Both the position numbers and the translations under genes were made by a program. DNA of 64,000 bases from contig JASAMV010002350.1 of assembly GCA_030248065.1 (NCBI GenBank), positions 24,765 through 88,764 on the forward strand. The letters are read 5' to 3'. Of the stretch, positions 51,520 to 62,967 are shown piece by piece. Origin of the DNA: Rhynchonema sp. JSB1_4 (taxonomy: Eukaryota > Nematoda > Chromadorea > Monhysterida > Xyalidae). The notes under the pieces were generated by a model. That model did not search any database and had not been told where the DNA came from. It saw nothing but the letters and a program-made list of their open reading frames with translations. Position 1 is the stretch's first letter. Every line of letters starts with the position of its first letter.

Positions 51520-52666
51520 TAGGGATCGGCGTCGGTCATGTAGACAGACACCGACACCGACACTTTTTTGGAAAGTACCGACACCGGCGAAAAAGCACGC
51601 CGACACCGACACCGACAGTGAAAAAATGACCGACAGCGACAGTAAAACCGAGTTTGCCTTTTTTAGCCCTAAAAACTTATTTTTAGACCTAAAATGCCTT
51701 TTTGGACAAAAACCGGTGTGTTGGTGTACTTCTCACCTGAAAAAAGAGGGATCAAATACCAAAACAAAAAACAATTATGAACTTTGTATGATAGGATAGG
51801 TCTGTCTCTTTGTCGCAGGAACAAACAGGTTCTGTCCGCCTCTCACTCTCAGTGAAACATTCAACGTTGGAACGAACCGGATTTTTACCATGAGCGCAAC
51901 TTTTGTTGTTCAGAATTTTGTGTCTTCATGTTTGAAGTGGTACAAAGGCATCGGCCACTATAAAAAGCGTCGCCGAAACCCCTCATTTTGTTAGCTAAAC
52001 CTATTTCGAACCATTTTTGCATATTTGCAGGCCTAAAATGGCGTCAAAAGAGACCGATTTTGATATTCTGAACCGACTAGGTTTTGCAAAGCTAGTCCGG
52101 GCGGACTACTTATCAGCAGCACCGACAAGCACAATGTCTGAACAAGAATTCAGCCTGGCTGCCAGCATCTACACGAAGTACCGAAATCGCTTGAAACCAG
52201 ACACTGCTGAAAAGTTGTTGTTCCTGAAGCGTATGCTACCCACGTGTCAATACTTGTACAATTGAGTGTATCTGATGTGATGGAGAATAATGATGTATCG
52301 GTGTCCTTCGCAAATAACTCGTGATTGATATTTCTCATTCTGTTCGCATGTCTTTCCTTTAATCTGATTCCAAAAAAATTGTTCTCTTGTTGTGTTGCAC
52401 TGCTGCAGAATTGAAACTGAACCGTGTATGAGGAATTGGTCGTTCAAAACCAGCGCTTGGCGCTTTTTTATATGTTGTGGACAACTAAAGAACATAATCA
52501 GTACGAAATATATTTTTTTTCTAATAGTAGTTGGCTGCCGAAAAATTGGGGACCGACACTACCGACACCTGAAAAAAACCGACACTTTTGTGGACCGACA
52601 CCGACACCGACATTAGTAGTGTCGGTACCTACACCGACTTTTTTCCGACACCGACGCCGATCCCTA
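51520..52666. mobile_element. hAT element (1147 bp) with CATCGCAG target duplication
   Basis: Starts TAGGGATCGGCGTCGG and ends CCGACGCCGATCCCTA; CATCGCAG is duplicated exactly at 51512-51519 and 52667-52674. Subterminal arrays of CCGACA units lie at both ends. The middle keeps the last part of a hAT transposase, so this is a deletion derivative. Confidence 0.92.
52017..52265 (+). pseudogene. Remnant of hAT transposase, C-terminal dimerisation part
   Basis: An open frame of 82 codons (the Met at 52038 is also possible) contains ADYLSAAPTSTMSEQEFS and KYRNRLKPDTAEKLLFLK, the pattern of the C-terminal dimerisation region of hAT transposases. The catalytic DDE part and zinc finger are missing, so it cannot act as a transposase. 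A TGCAG-type acceptor just upstream (near 52031) suggests this was the last exon. Confidence 0.8.
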
Positions 52667-52674
52667 CATCGCAG

Positions 52675-53891
52675 TGCCTGTTGTGGTAGTTAATAAGACT
52701 GCAGTTCCATGCGGAAAGCTTATATAATATCACCGGTAGTATACAATGTCTTGAACACCGCCCCAGAAGTTGTTGCTTCTGAAATGACACGCATGATCAT
52801 GTTTCAGTCAGTAATGGCCAATTTCCAAATACAGTATTTCGTGTCTAAACGGGACGTAAACCAAGTCACCGGTAAAGAAGTCGGTGGACAGACTTGCGGG
52901 CCAAAAAAAAACGTTTTTTTCGAAAAAAACACAAAAAACGTTTTTTTCCGAAGCCCGGAAAAATACGTTTTTATTTTTCCGGAAATTTTACCATGTGGCA
53001 ACTTTTGAAAAAAAACGGTTTTTTCCAAAAATTTCCGAGATATTTTCCAAGGTTGCGAGAGGATGTGGTCAAAACCAATGTAAATCGGTACAAAACAGTT
53101 CAAAATGAGCACTTCTTAATCTCCAAGTGCATTTTTAGCCTGTTTCAGGCCATTTCCTGACAAAATTTTCTCCAAAATAGGCGTTTTTGGACCATGGGTA
53201 TTCTTAAGTTCTGGAAAAATATTTAGAAAAAAACGGTTTCTTTCCAAAAAACGGTTTTTTTCAAAAATATGTTTTGCGGAAAAATACGCAAGTATAGGAC
53301 AGACACCGTGACTCTTCCCTCTTAAACATGAGGCCGTCTCTCAAGCAACAATCAACGGTGGAAAGACTGACATAACTATTTGAACAGCACTGTTTCTTGT
53401 CTAACAGCATTCAAAAGCCCATTGATTCCATCCCATAACAAAGATTACCGAAACCGAATACATAACAACTAGGAAGGAAAGAAAGAACAGAATAGTGGTA
53501 CTACAAATCCTAACTCAATTATCCGTAGGCCCAAAACGAATTCGAGCTGAAAATCGCATAGCTACGATCACATGAGAGAGCACTTGACAAGTTATGCGTA
53601 TTCTGTAACTCAGATGCGCGCGAGAGCAAGCACCATAACTGCGGCATCTTTTGTCTAGACACTTGTTTTGTGAGGTGGAGGACTCATTTCGTGCAGGGTG
53701 AAAGTCGACCACGTGCTGCGGGGGCAACTTTCACGCTGGTCAAAACTAGTGGCCTAACCACGGTCATAGCCCAAGTTATACGGCTCTTTTTTCGTCGACA
53801 GCAATGTCTTATTTGCTTTTAATCGTATTTCAAGACGAATGCGAATATCTCATCCATCCAACAACCCCGCCGCATCAAGCAAAGTGAAACA
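52675..53891. other. Intergenic with an A/T homopolymer-rich repeat
   Basis: 52900-53290 is rich in AAAAAACGTTTTTTTC-type blocks, like the ends of the CAGGGTTGGGC hAT family. It starts ACTTGCGGGCC and ends ACGCAAGT, but I found no clear target duplication. No gene seen. Confidence 0.45.
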
Positions 53892-56800
53892 TCAGCCAAC
53901 TGACATGTCGGTCTCATCAATCCATTCCTTATCCTGGTCGTCCTGGTCATCATCCCCAATGTACTCGTCCGGCACTGGCTGCAATAGTTCGTCACGCAAC
54001 TCCTGCAGTCCGGGCGTGTTCGGATCGTATACCTGTATGTGACGTCGTGGCATACTTGAATGGCACCTGGTCTTGGTTGTACTGGAGGCAGTGATATAGT
54101 TGCGGTCGGTTTGTAGGTGGGTATTACGCCCCCCCACCCCAGCAAGGAAGCAACTGTTTTTCAGGGGTATTTTTGGCAAAAATTTAAGAAATCTTAGAAT
54201 CACCCTGTTCAGAACACTGTTGTTTGACTGTGAGCAACCAATCCTCACGGTAAGTGCCATGCCTATGAATATGCGATGTTGGAGCGCAAAAGTTTCGCAA
54301 GTATTTTAAGAAGGACAATTCGAACAAACGACAAAATCCATGTTGACAAAAAAGCAAGAATGTTTGTGCACATGTTCACGAACACGAAGAGATCAGTATT
54401 TCAAGAAATACGCAACCAAATCGAAAAACAACGAACTTTTTTCGGCACGTAAATCTCCCATCTTTTGGCTGGATAAATATGCTTGTTCGCATCGTACCAA
54501 CTTCTGAGCACAATTTTCGCCGGATGGCACTTTTCAGATTCAGTGAAACCGGACGTCCTGAAATTCCATAAAGTAATAACTATGGCTGCTGGGGCATTAA
54601 AGGGCTCGGGACATAACCGTAGGAAGGGCTGCAGGGCATGGTGTCACACATAGTTGGAAAGCACTCTGACAGGGCATGTCACGCACAAATGTTAGGCTCG
54701 TTGGAGAGTTGCTATCTCTCGGTAGAGCGACTTTTCGTTCCAGAAAAAGCTGAATTTTTCCACAACTTGGAATGACCGGTGCAGAAACCCTAAAGAAGCT
54801 GAAGGTCAAGTAACACGTGGATTGGATTACAACAGCTTCTGGATAACTTATCATCCCAACTACAGTCGCTCAAAGCATTGCTTCTGTCGGTGCGAAACGT
54901 TCCAAAAATCGGCCACATTTTTCGAGAACACAAGTTTGTCCCTAAATTTTAACGCCGCGTTTGGCGTTGCAGAAACGAAAATGCAATAGAAAAATATAGC
55001 GCTGTCGATAAGGTTTTTATTTTCGATACCCTTAGACTACGGCGTGACAGGCCGAAAAACACCCAAAAATTGCCCTTAAAGTGCATAGTTGCATTCATTG
55101 ACGGAAATGGGATCCAAATAGGCTACTTATTGCATCGCATTGGAAACGAGAAAGTCAGATAAACGCACAGTCAAACAATCTAGATGAGTTTCAAGACTTC
55201 AAACACCATGGACCTACTGTTGCAGCCATGCCAACCTGAATAAGATATTCGGCTATAAGTCGTTACTGTTAAGGACTATTGCGCATTTGATTGCACCAAA
55301 CAGTGTAGCTTTAAAGTAGCTATCGAACGATAATATGACATGCCCATACTATCTCGTACTATGGACAAGTAACGGTCAAAATTCCGAAATCGCACACGGT
55401 GAGGTGACAGTTCATTCCAGAATCGTCAAAAAAGCAGTTTTTTAACCTGTGCTCTCAAGCTTTAGAATTTTTTGGGACTTGTTATATATCGTTCGAAAGC
55501 TACGATGGAGATACATTGTTTGGTGATATCACATTTGCAATAGCTATTAACAATTAGCACTTATGGCTGAATATCATATCCAGATTTGTATGGCTGCCCC
55601 GAGAGATTTGTAGACCTTGGGGTCTTCGAACCTTGATAGGTTGTTAGACCAAACGTTTCTTTCAATTTTTTATTTCGGATGCGATACAATCTGTGGCTTT
55701 TATGTATCACAATTCTCACGATGAATGTAACCATGTAGCTTAGTGGCAATTTAACGGATTTTTAGGCCTGTCACGGAGCTAGCCAAGAGTTTAAAAATTT
55801 AAAATCCCTATTTTCTGGTACTTTCGACCATGCATTTCACTATTGCATTCTTATTTCAGCAGCGCAAAGCGCGATCTCAAAATTTAGGGACAAACTCGTG
55901 TTCTCGAAAAATAAGGCCGATTTTTGGAACGTTTCGCACTCTCACCGTGTAAAGCAATGGTTTGAGCGACTGAAGTTGTGATGATAAGTTATTCGGAAGC
56001 TGTTGTAATCCTATCCACGTGTTACGTGACATAAGAGATAGCGAATCTCCATGGAGCCTAAAATTTGTGCGTGACATAGGCTGTCAGAATGCTTTTCAGC
56101 GGTATATAACAATATGCCCTGTCACCCTTCCTACGGTTATGTCCCGAGCCCTTTAATTAGTTACAACATAATTTACGATGCTTTAAACAAACAGATTTAC
56201 AAAATAAGTATCGAACTTTTCATCAACGTTGCCGTGCTGTGCTTGACTCAAGTCATTGCCTTGTTCGTCGAATTCAAATAAGGGTCCGGTCTTGCCGACA
56301 GCTTTCGTGCTGATAAAGTCGTGAAAACTGCAAATACGTGGGTTAGTCAGCCTGTCATCGTAGCATTGCTTGTTTTAGCAATCTGCGCTATTATTGGCCA
56401 AAACACCACTTTCCTCTACATTTGCACGAAACCAAGTGATAATATTGCAAAGTAATGCAGTGCAATGGCCAGGGTTGGGCAAAAAAAACGATGGCGTTTT
56501 TTCTTAAAAAAACGACGTTTTTTTTAAAAAAAAACGCCTGGGTCGTTTTTCGTTTTTTAAACACTGAATTTCCTTGATTTTCCCTGATTTTTCAGGGAAA
56601 GTACCCTGATTATCAAGGAAAATCAATTTTTTGTCCCATTTTTTTCAAAAAATTTTCGACCAATTTTTACTTTGTCGAGATACGTCGATATACGGAGTTT
56701 GACTTTCAGTGATGACCCCGGCCAAAGTTGGTCCCATGATGCGGGTCTGATATGGGATCTTAGCAACTCGCTAGAAAGGGGTTGAAACCCGTTTATTTTG

Positions 56801-59800
56801 CCTCAGAACACATAGAATGACTTCATTTAACCACGTTTTCTTCCCAACATGAGCGTTTTCCAATTTTTTTGGGGGCATATTTTGGTCATCTGGGCGTTTT
56901 AAAAAAAACTTTTTTTAAAAAAAAAAACGTTTTAAAAAAACGATTTTTTGAAAAAAAAAAACGTTTTTTGCCCAACCCTGGCAGTGGCAGGCAAATTGTT
57001 GCAAGGTATCTCCTTGGGGTGATGATACAGATGGTTGCAAGGTACCCCTCACCCAGCCCCCGGAAGGTTGCGAGGTACCAATAAGCTCCGAAAAAGGGTG
57101 TTTTTGTATGCTGTAAAATTAGCCAAAAAATTGATACCTTTTGCATTTTGGCCGAAAATCTGTTTAAAATGGTTATTATAGGGTGTTTGTGCGCAGAGCG
57201 TAATTTTTTGGGATTTTAAGGTCGAAAAAAAACACAGATTTTTGCCTATGCAAGGTACCCTCAGGGGTGGTTGCAAGGTACGTACCCCCTAGGGGGAACC
57301 CCCATCCCCCAACCACTGACTGAACTGACGCGAAATAATGCGCAATGATCACATCTTCCTTGACAAATAACAGATGCTTGACACCAATCGATCTGAGCTC
57401 GCCGAAATCCTGCAAAACACAATTTGCTCACTGACTTTTAATATTAGATTCTATGTTTAGGTATTCTTTTTGCATAAAAATATTGTTTCGTTCAACGATC
57501 ACCCTTACATCAGAATCGTTCGAGCTGTTATTCTCACAGAATAAATGGAGCAAGCGAAACATTTTTTCTGCAGCGAGGGGGCAGACTGCACAGCACAAAC
57601 ATTTGGGCACAAAACATTTCCACAATCATTGCCGTCAGTGGAGATGAGACCTGCATAAATATTCGAACTTGGATGGTCTCGAATATTCCAACAAATCTAG
57701 GCGTAGACAGGACTCCAAATTAATTTTTCAATAATTTGCTAAATACAACAGTGACACAATGTTCTCGCATCCCTTGGACGTCAACGACATTCAGTCCGAA
57801 TGCCCCACGATTGGGGGTGTCAAAGTTGGTGATTGGATCGGTATCCTTGAACAAAATTAGTGGCACAAGCAAATCATCAAATGTCCAAGTAGCACGAAAA
57901 ATCAAATTCCACAAGAAATCCGATCCGATCACCAATTTTGATAACAAAACAACAGCCAACAATCTCCAATATGCGCCCAACCCAACCGGTCTAAGTATTG
58001 TCAACGCCGCCTTCAGGAACTGTTCAATTGTGTGCCCTTTCTTCATCGTCAATCTCCGTCGGTGGCCCTTGCCGTCCCAATACGAGAACAAGACGGTGAT
58101 TTTCTCTTGTTTTTCTTTTTCAGCGCGTTCCGACCACTCGACACGAAGTTGTTCGCGAGCTCTGCGAGTACATATGGTCGAAATAATGAGATTTTGTTGA
58201 TGATTATTAGGAACCAGGATGTTGGCGCCAATTTGAGAATCATCAAACTCGATGACATGACTAACCTGAACCATTATGTTGGAAACGTTTTGAGATTCAG
58301 TGATTTCCAGTGTTTTTACTAAATTTAGCACGGCATGGCACCAAAATGTTCAAATCTGGCACACAGGTTTTTTGAGTTTGGGTGTCAGTGACACCTAAAA
58401 GTTATGCATTGTTAGTGGTTTTGACCCGTTTACGCGCCAAAACGTTTTTGCACCTAAAAGTCCGAGATTTAGGTGCCGTGGGACCTGCGTCTAATTTGAA
58501 AAAAACCCTGGTAATTTCAAGGCCCTCGACGAGCGTAGAAGGGGCCGAGGCGAATACCTTCCCGTGGTGGCGCCCGAGCAACGACGCTGTGGCAAATGGC
58601 AGCGCCGGCCGAATTCGCCGAAAACTTTCCGATTAATGGAACCATGCGCAAGCCTGAGCCCCGAGTGGCACCACATTGGACTACTAGCCTGCAAGGACAA
58701 TGTGGGAAGGGGCGATGGTCCTCCTGAGCGGCTGGCCACCGCGGAAAAAGATGCGCTACGGACACAGAGATGGACGATCTAACAGATTGCTTTCGGATTT
58801 TATGTCACAGTATTCCGCACCGTCCGGTATTGCACCGTTGTACATTGTTGTGGCTCTGCCTGCGTACATTTAATTTCTGATTGCATGTTGTCTGTGTCTG
58901 TCTGTCCGTGATTTCGTCCACCTTCTCACCCTTTCCTGTCCTGGTTTTGTATTTATTTTTCATTCCCGTAACTTGCACACCCTGTTTTGTATTTATTTTC
59001 ATGTCCGTAAACTCCACACCCGGTCTTGTAATTATGCTTCTTTCACTTAATCTTCTTATTTGTGTATTATTGAGTGGGTGTCGACGCTATAAACTAACTA
59101 ACGAGCGTAGAATATCTATGTTAGCTGTCTGAGAACCACTTCATGACCCAGCCCCGACCAATCCGATAGACGAAGATCGATACACCGGTCAAAATCTGAG
59201 ACCATCGGAGAAAACTCCCAGAATAAAAAATCGATCGTCGTGAATTACAGGGTTCAAGTTAACAAACACAACCTGCGTTCCTGCTCTTCGCGTTCTTTAT
59301 CAGGCAGAAAGCTCGTGTCCACCGTCGGATCTTTGCCAAGTTTCTGCGAAAAAACAGTTAAACGAACAGCAAACTGAAATTCGGCGTCAATTTAGATAGA
59401 AACGTACTTTCTTTTGCGTAAGACCACAATCTTTCGATGTTGATGGTTTTGTTTCATCGGGTTCATCTTTGCAACTCAGCAACTCGCCGTATGCCGTCGC
59501 TTTTGCGTTAGAATCGGTCGAAGCAGCTGAAAAATGTTATTGACTTCCTTTTATAGAAACCGCGGTATGAAACACGAAACACTTGCATAGAAAGGAGAAT
59601 ACCAAAGACGTGCTCCAAGGAGCTTGTTGCTTTCCAACACAACCGTATAACACGAGGGATACGGTGTGCAGTGCACTGAAAAAGGAACAAGCGAACAACG
59701 AATTTGCGAAAATGTGCCAAACCTTTCTCATTTATGGCTTCGTCTCCGCTGTTATCATCATCTTCTTCTTCGTCGCCGAATGGATCAAACGACAACACAC

Positions 59801-61303
59801 GTTTCTGACGAAAAAAACGGTAAAGTAAACGAGAATAAAGCTGTCAGTTTCACGAGTGAAAGAAATGGACCAGTTACCAAAACTTTCCGCAACACGATTT
59901 TGTTGCGCCTGATACATAAAATAACTTTTTGGTAAAATTTAGAGATTGTGGCACGTTGGGTGCAGGCCGTGTCGAAATTTTTTTGGGTGCATATCGTAAA
60001 ATCGTAGATGCAAATAGCATCTAAGACAAGCACACTCCAACAGGCAAATAATCACCACAGACCACGAACCCGCTTCTGTTTCTTTTCCAATCGCCTTCGT
60101 TTCCGTCGTTCCTCCTCTTCCTCCGTCAATCGTAGTTCGATGCCGACATCTTTGTGCGAAAGTTCGAGTTCACTAAAAACATGGAAAACCTGAGTTTATT
60201 TTTTAAATTTGGCAAGTAAACAAAAAAATTAAAAAAAAATTTCCAGCCATACAGTCGCCAAGTGCAAGTAATCACGCACTTAACTTGCGAAATGAAATTG
60301 ACATTAAAGCGGCCCCGCCGCTATTGTTTTTTTGGTTTTCGACCTCGGTTTTTTCACTTATATCGTTTGTTGGCCTCGAGATCATGAACATTAGTTTTGA
60401 CGAACTCACCAAAATGGCGATTACCCACCGAAATCGATCCGCCAAGATGGTCTATCGGGAACAAAACTGTCCGATATTGATGCACTTTTGCACATGATGA
60501 TCAGGAACGACAAGAGAAATTCAAAATCACTGGGGCGTGATATAGGCGGCGGGTTACGGTAGCCCGATAAAACATTAGCTCTTTTGTAAATAACAAATGT
60601 TTTGTCAACCTACCGTAACGCGCCGCCTATACCACACCTCTGTGATTTGAATTTTGCTTTGGAAATCCTGATTTCCATGCACACATAGTGCATCAATATT
60701 GGGATAATTTGTTCCCGTGCGGCCATGTTGGTTGATCGATTTCGGTGGGTAAACGTCAGTTTGGTGAAGTTCTTGAAGGTTAATGTTCTTCATCTCAGTG
60801 CCAACTAACGATTAATATAAAAAAACCGAGGTCCAAAACCCAAAAAACAATAGCGGCAGGCCCCCTTTAAATACACTATACACAGTAACATCAAAATCTA
60901 CTTGCCAGCCAAACTGATATTTTACTAATAGGACAACTTTCTTGTTAATTCTGTGAAACTAAACGTGATCTCAGCAGCGGAGGTCTCAATATCGGCGGGA
61001 CCTGTGCGCTTTTCGGCTGGATCGGGTGGGGCCGCGCCGCCCGAAAAGGTCCGACCACATCACCAAAATTAATGAAAAAATGACGATTTATGTTGAACAG
61101 GTCGAAACTTCAGGCAACGTCGAGGTAAAATTGATCAATACGTTGCGTGGCGTACAAATCCGACGAAGTCACAAAACAACAATCAAAAAATGCCAACCGT
61201 TTCCTAACATAGTCCTGCTGTTTCGCTTTCATTTCGTCCAACGTCACCAGTCCGACTGTGTTGGCTTTCAGTTGCACCTCGATCGCATCGTAATGCGTCT
61301 TCA
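53892..61303 (-). CDS. FAM50: FAM50/XAP5 family nuclear protein (N-terminal exon(s) not found)
   Basis: FAM50/XAP5 proteins are conserved nuclear proteins linked to chromatin and spliceosome function. Exons found: 61198-61303, 60070-60172, 59723-59804, 59408-59526, 59273-59343, 57987-58161, 57321-57409, 56217-56327, 54449-54557 and, tentatively, 53892-54032. Matching family blocks in order: [27 protein letters not shown], a basic helix ([13 protein letters not shown]), the acidic [88 protein letters not shown] and [20 protein letters not shown]. Phases agree at every junction listed. The expected end shortly after WExY is replaced here by a 47-codon acidic exon ([13 protein letters not shown]) ending SVG; alternatively an exon starting [10 protein letters not shown] at 54081 is used. 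The first exon(s) lie beyond 61303 or outside the window. Confidence 0.88.
54601..56152. mobile_element. Long-TIR element (1552 bp) in a TTAA site
   Basis: Ends AGGGCTCGGGACATAACCGT and its complement, flanked by TTAA (54597-54600, 56153-56156). The arms remain alignable, with divergence, for about 400-500 bp on each side. No transposase is seen. It lies in a FAM50 intron, and a diverged piece is at 7690-8155. TTAA suggests piggyBac-like mobilisation. Confidence 0.82.
56470..56980. mobile_element. hAT MITE, CAGGGTTGGGC family, copy 2
   Basis: 511 bp, inverse orientation to 11472-11986. Flanks GCAATGGC (56462-56469) and GCAGTGGC (56981-56988) differ at one base. The inner 400 bp is nearly identical to copy 1. 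In a FAM50 intron. Confidence 0.92.
56990..57320. repeat. GGTTGCAAGGTACC-containing segment
   Basis: The motif TTGCAAGGTA or a close variant occurs about five times between 56998 and 57281, with GGGG/CCCC blocks beside it. Likely part of another mobile element next to the hAT MITE in a FAM50 intron; ends not defined. Confidence 0.4.
58541..59100 (+). mobile_element. 5'-truncated non-LTR retrotransposon (LINE) tail
   Basis: ACGAGCGTAGAA occurs at 58529-58540 and again at 59101-59112, flanking 560 bp that is GC-rich on the left. An open frame runs from the left edge to a stop at 58782 and ends [10 protein letters not shown], followed by a 3' UTR-like stretch finishing TATAAACTAACTA. Truncated 5' end, coding end, 3' UTR, short tandem tail and a 12-bp duplication are what a LINE insertion leaves. 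Antisense to FAM50, in its intron. Family not assigned. Confidence 0.7.
60308..60866. mobile_element. Foldback element (559 bp) in a TTAA site
   Basis: Ends AGCGGCCCCGCCGCTATTG and CAATAGCGGCAGGCCCCCT, flanked by TTAA (60304-60307, 60867-60870). The two halves are largely complementary throughout (for example AAATCGATCCGCCAAGATGG against a diverged partner near 60720). In a FAM50 intron. Confidence 0.78.
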
Positions 61304-61689
61304 CTTTGTTGCCGAGCGAATTGGAAAAACAACCCCCAACAAATGAAAAACTAGGAAAAAAGTGCCGGAGGCAGCGCCGTATACCTTGGTTGTGGTGACC
61401 ACACGTTGTCACTCTGTTTCTGATGATATAATGGGTCAAAACAAGCACCTTGTCCTCTATGCAGTATTTCCGTCAGTTTCTGATGATATAATGGATCAAA
61501 ACAAGCACCCTGGCCTTCATACACTTTTTTACACAGTTTCTGATGATACAATGGGTCAAAACAAGCCTGTTCGTTCACTTTGACGACAACCAAGGTATAC
61601 GCCGCGCGCTCGCCGGGGAGTTACCACCATTGTTTGTGTCATCAACTGCGAGTTAAATGGGTCAGCCAATTTTGTTGACGGTCACAAAC

Positions 61690-62025
61690 ACAGTTTTCGA
61701 AATGATCAGTGATGTACAAACTGAGTGACCTAGTCGACCAACCAGTGTCACAGATTTTAGAACGCTATGGTTCATTTAAGTTGGCAGTCGTCTAACTTGT
61801 GTCATAAATTGCGGAACTTGCAGTCGTGGTTCAACCGGTGATAATCTAGTCGTGCAACTAGCGTCACAAGTTGCTCAACCAAGTGATTCAACCAAGCTAG
61901 TGATAATATAGTCGTCCAACTAGTCTCTCAAACTGCGGTACCTGGTGGTGCAACTTGTGATGATTGCATAAGTCGTCCATTGACGGCGCAATAGTCTAGT
62001 AGTAACAGTCGAACCTAGTGATGGT
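61690..62025. repeat. Degenerate tandem repeats of a TAGTCGTCCAACTAGTGTCA-like unit
   Basis: Variants of this unit followed by CAAATTGCG recur at irregular spacing between 61725 and 62015. Similar wording (TTGTGCGACCAAGCATGAC) reappears near 63434. Lies inside the long inverted-repeat element. Confidence 0.5.
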
Positions 62026-62416
62026 CAGTGATGTGGTTGGGGGGTATGGGGTATTACCCCCAACTGCTAGGTAGCTTTCTTGCTCCGAAACCCATACCCC
62101 TCAAACTGGCTTGCTAGCTTTCTTGCCCTCACCGGTCACCAAGAAGAAAAAGTGTTGATTTCTAGTGCCAAAATGACCATTTTATGGGCCAAAAATGGTC
62201 AAATTCGTTCAAATTTTCTCACACGTGCACAAAAATACGCATTTTAAGGCTTATTTTAACATAATTTCGCATAATTCACCAATTTTTTTACCCCTGTTTT
62301 TGACTTTTGACCAAACCCCCACTGGGCCACCACCCCCCCCGGCTAGCGAGCTAGCTTTCTTGCGCCGGACCCCCCCCAGCTAGCTGGCTTTCTTGCTCGG
62401 ACCAACTACATCACTG
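62026..62416. mobile_element. hAT MITE (391 bp) nested in the long inverted-repeat element
   Basis: Starts CAGTGATGTGGTTGG and ends CCAACTACATCACTG; GTGATGGT is duplicated exactly at 62018-62025 and 62417-62424. The subterminal region repeats CTAGCTTTCTTGC. Non-coding. Confidence 0.92.
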
Positions 62417-62967
62417 GTGATGGTATCATAGTCGTTCGACCAGTGTTGCGTAGGCGATCGCCGATCTTGTTCATGGAGGTAATTTGTTTTCAGTTGTGAA
62501 TTGTGCTCTAGGTTGGACTTTTCGTCAATTTTTGCATTGGATCTTTTCCTGACGTTACATCCTCACAAGTTTGTCGGTTGTGAAAGCTTGATTTTAGTTC
62601 CAAATACAAATGCATAAGCTTCCGTGGAAAGTTTGACTTGTGGTAACGCGGACCCATTTAACTCGCAGTTGATGACACAAACAATGGTGGTAACTCCCCG
62701 GCGAGCGCGCGGCGTATACCTTGGTTGTCGTCAAAGTGAACGAACAGGCTTGTTTTGACCCATTGTATCATCAGAAACTGTGTAAAAAAGTGTATGAAGG
62801 CCAGGGTGCTTGTTTTGATCCATTATATCATCAGAAACTGACGGAAATACTGCATAGAGGACAAGGTGCTTGTTTTGACCCATTATATCATCAGAAACAG
62901 AGTGACAACGTGTGGTCACCACAACCAAGGTATACGGCGCTGCCTCCGGCACTTTTTTCCTAGTTTT

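Larger units (their letters stand above)
61347..62967. mobile_element. Long inverted-repeat element with translatable 54-bp repeats in its arms
   Basis: Arms of about 320 bp (61347-61665 and 62645-62967) are almost identical and inverted, ending AAAACTAGGAAAAAAGTGCC. Each arm carries three units of a 54-bp repeat and so encodes the same 80-codon open frame, with [11 protein letters not shown] repeated. The centre holds degenerate repeats and a nested hAT MITE. The left end lies just upstream (transcript sense) of a FAM50 exon. Confidence 0.8.

Noticed and set aside
52900..53290. Another complete hAT element
   Set aside because: The A/T blocks look like hAT ends, but no matching 8-bp duplication or clear TIR pair was found.
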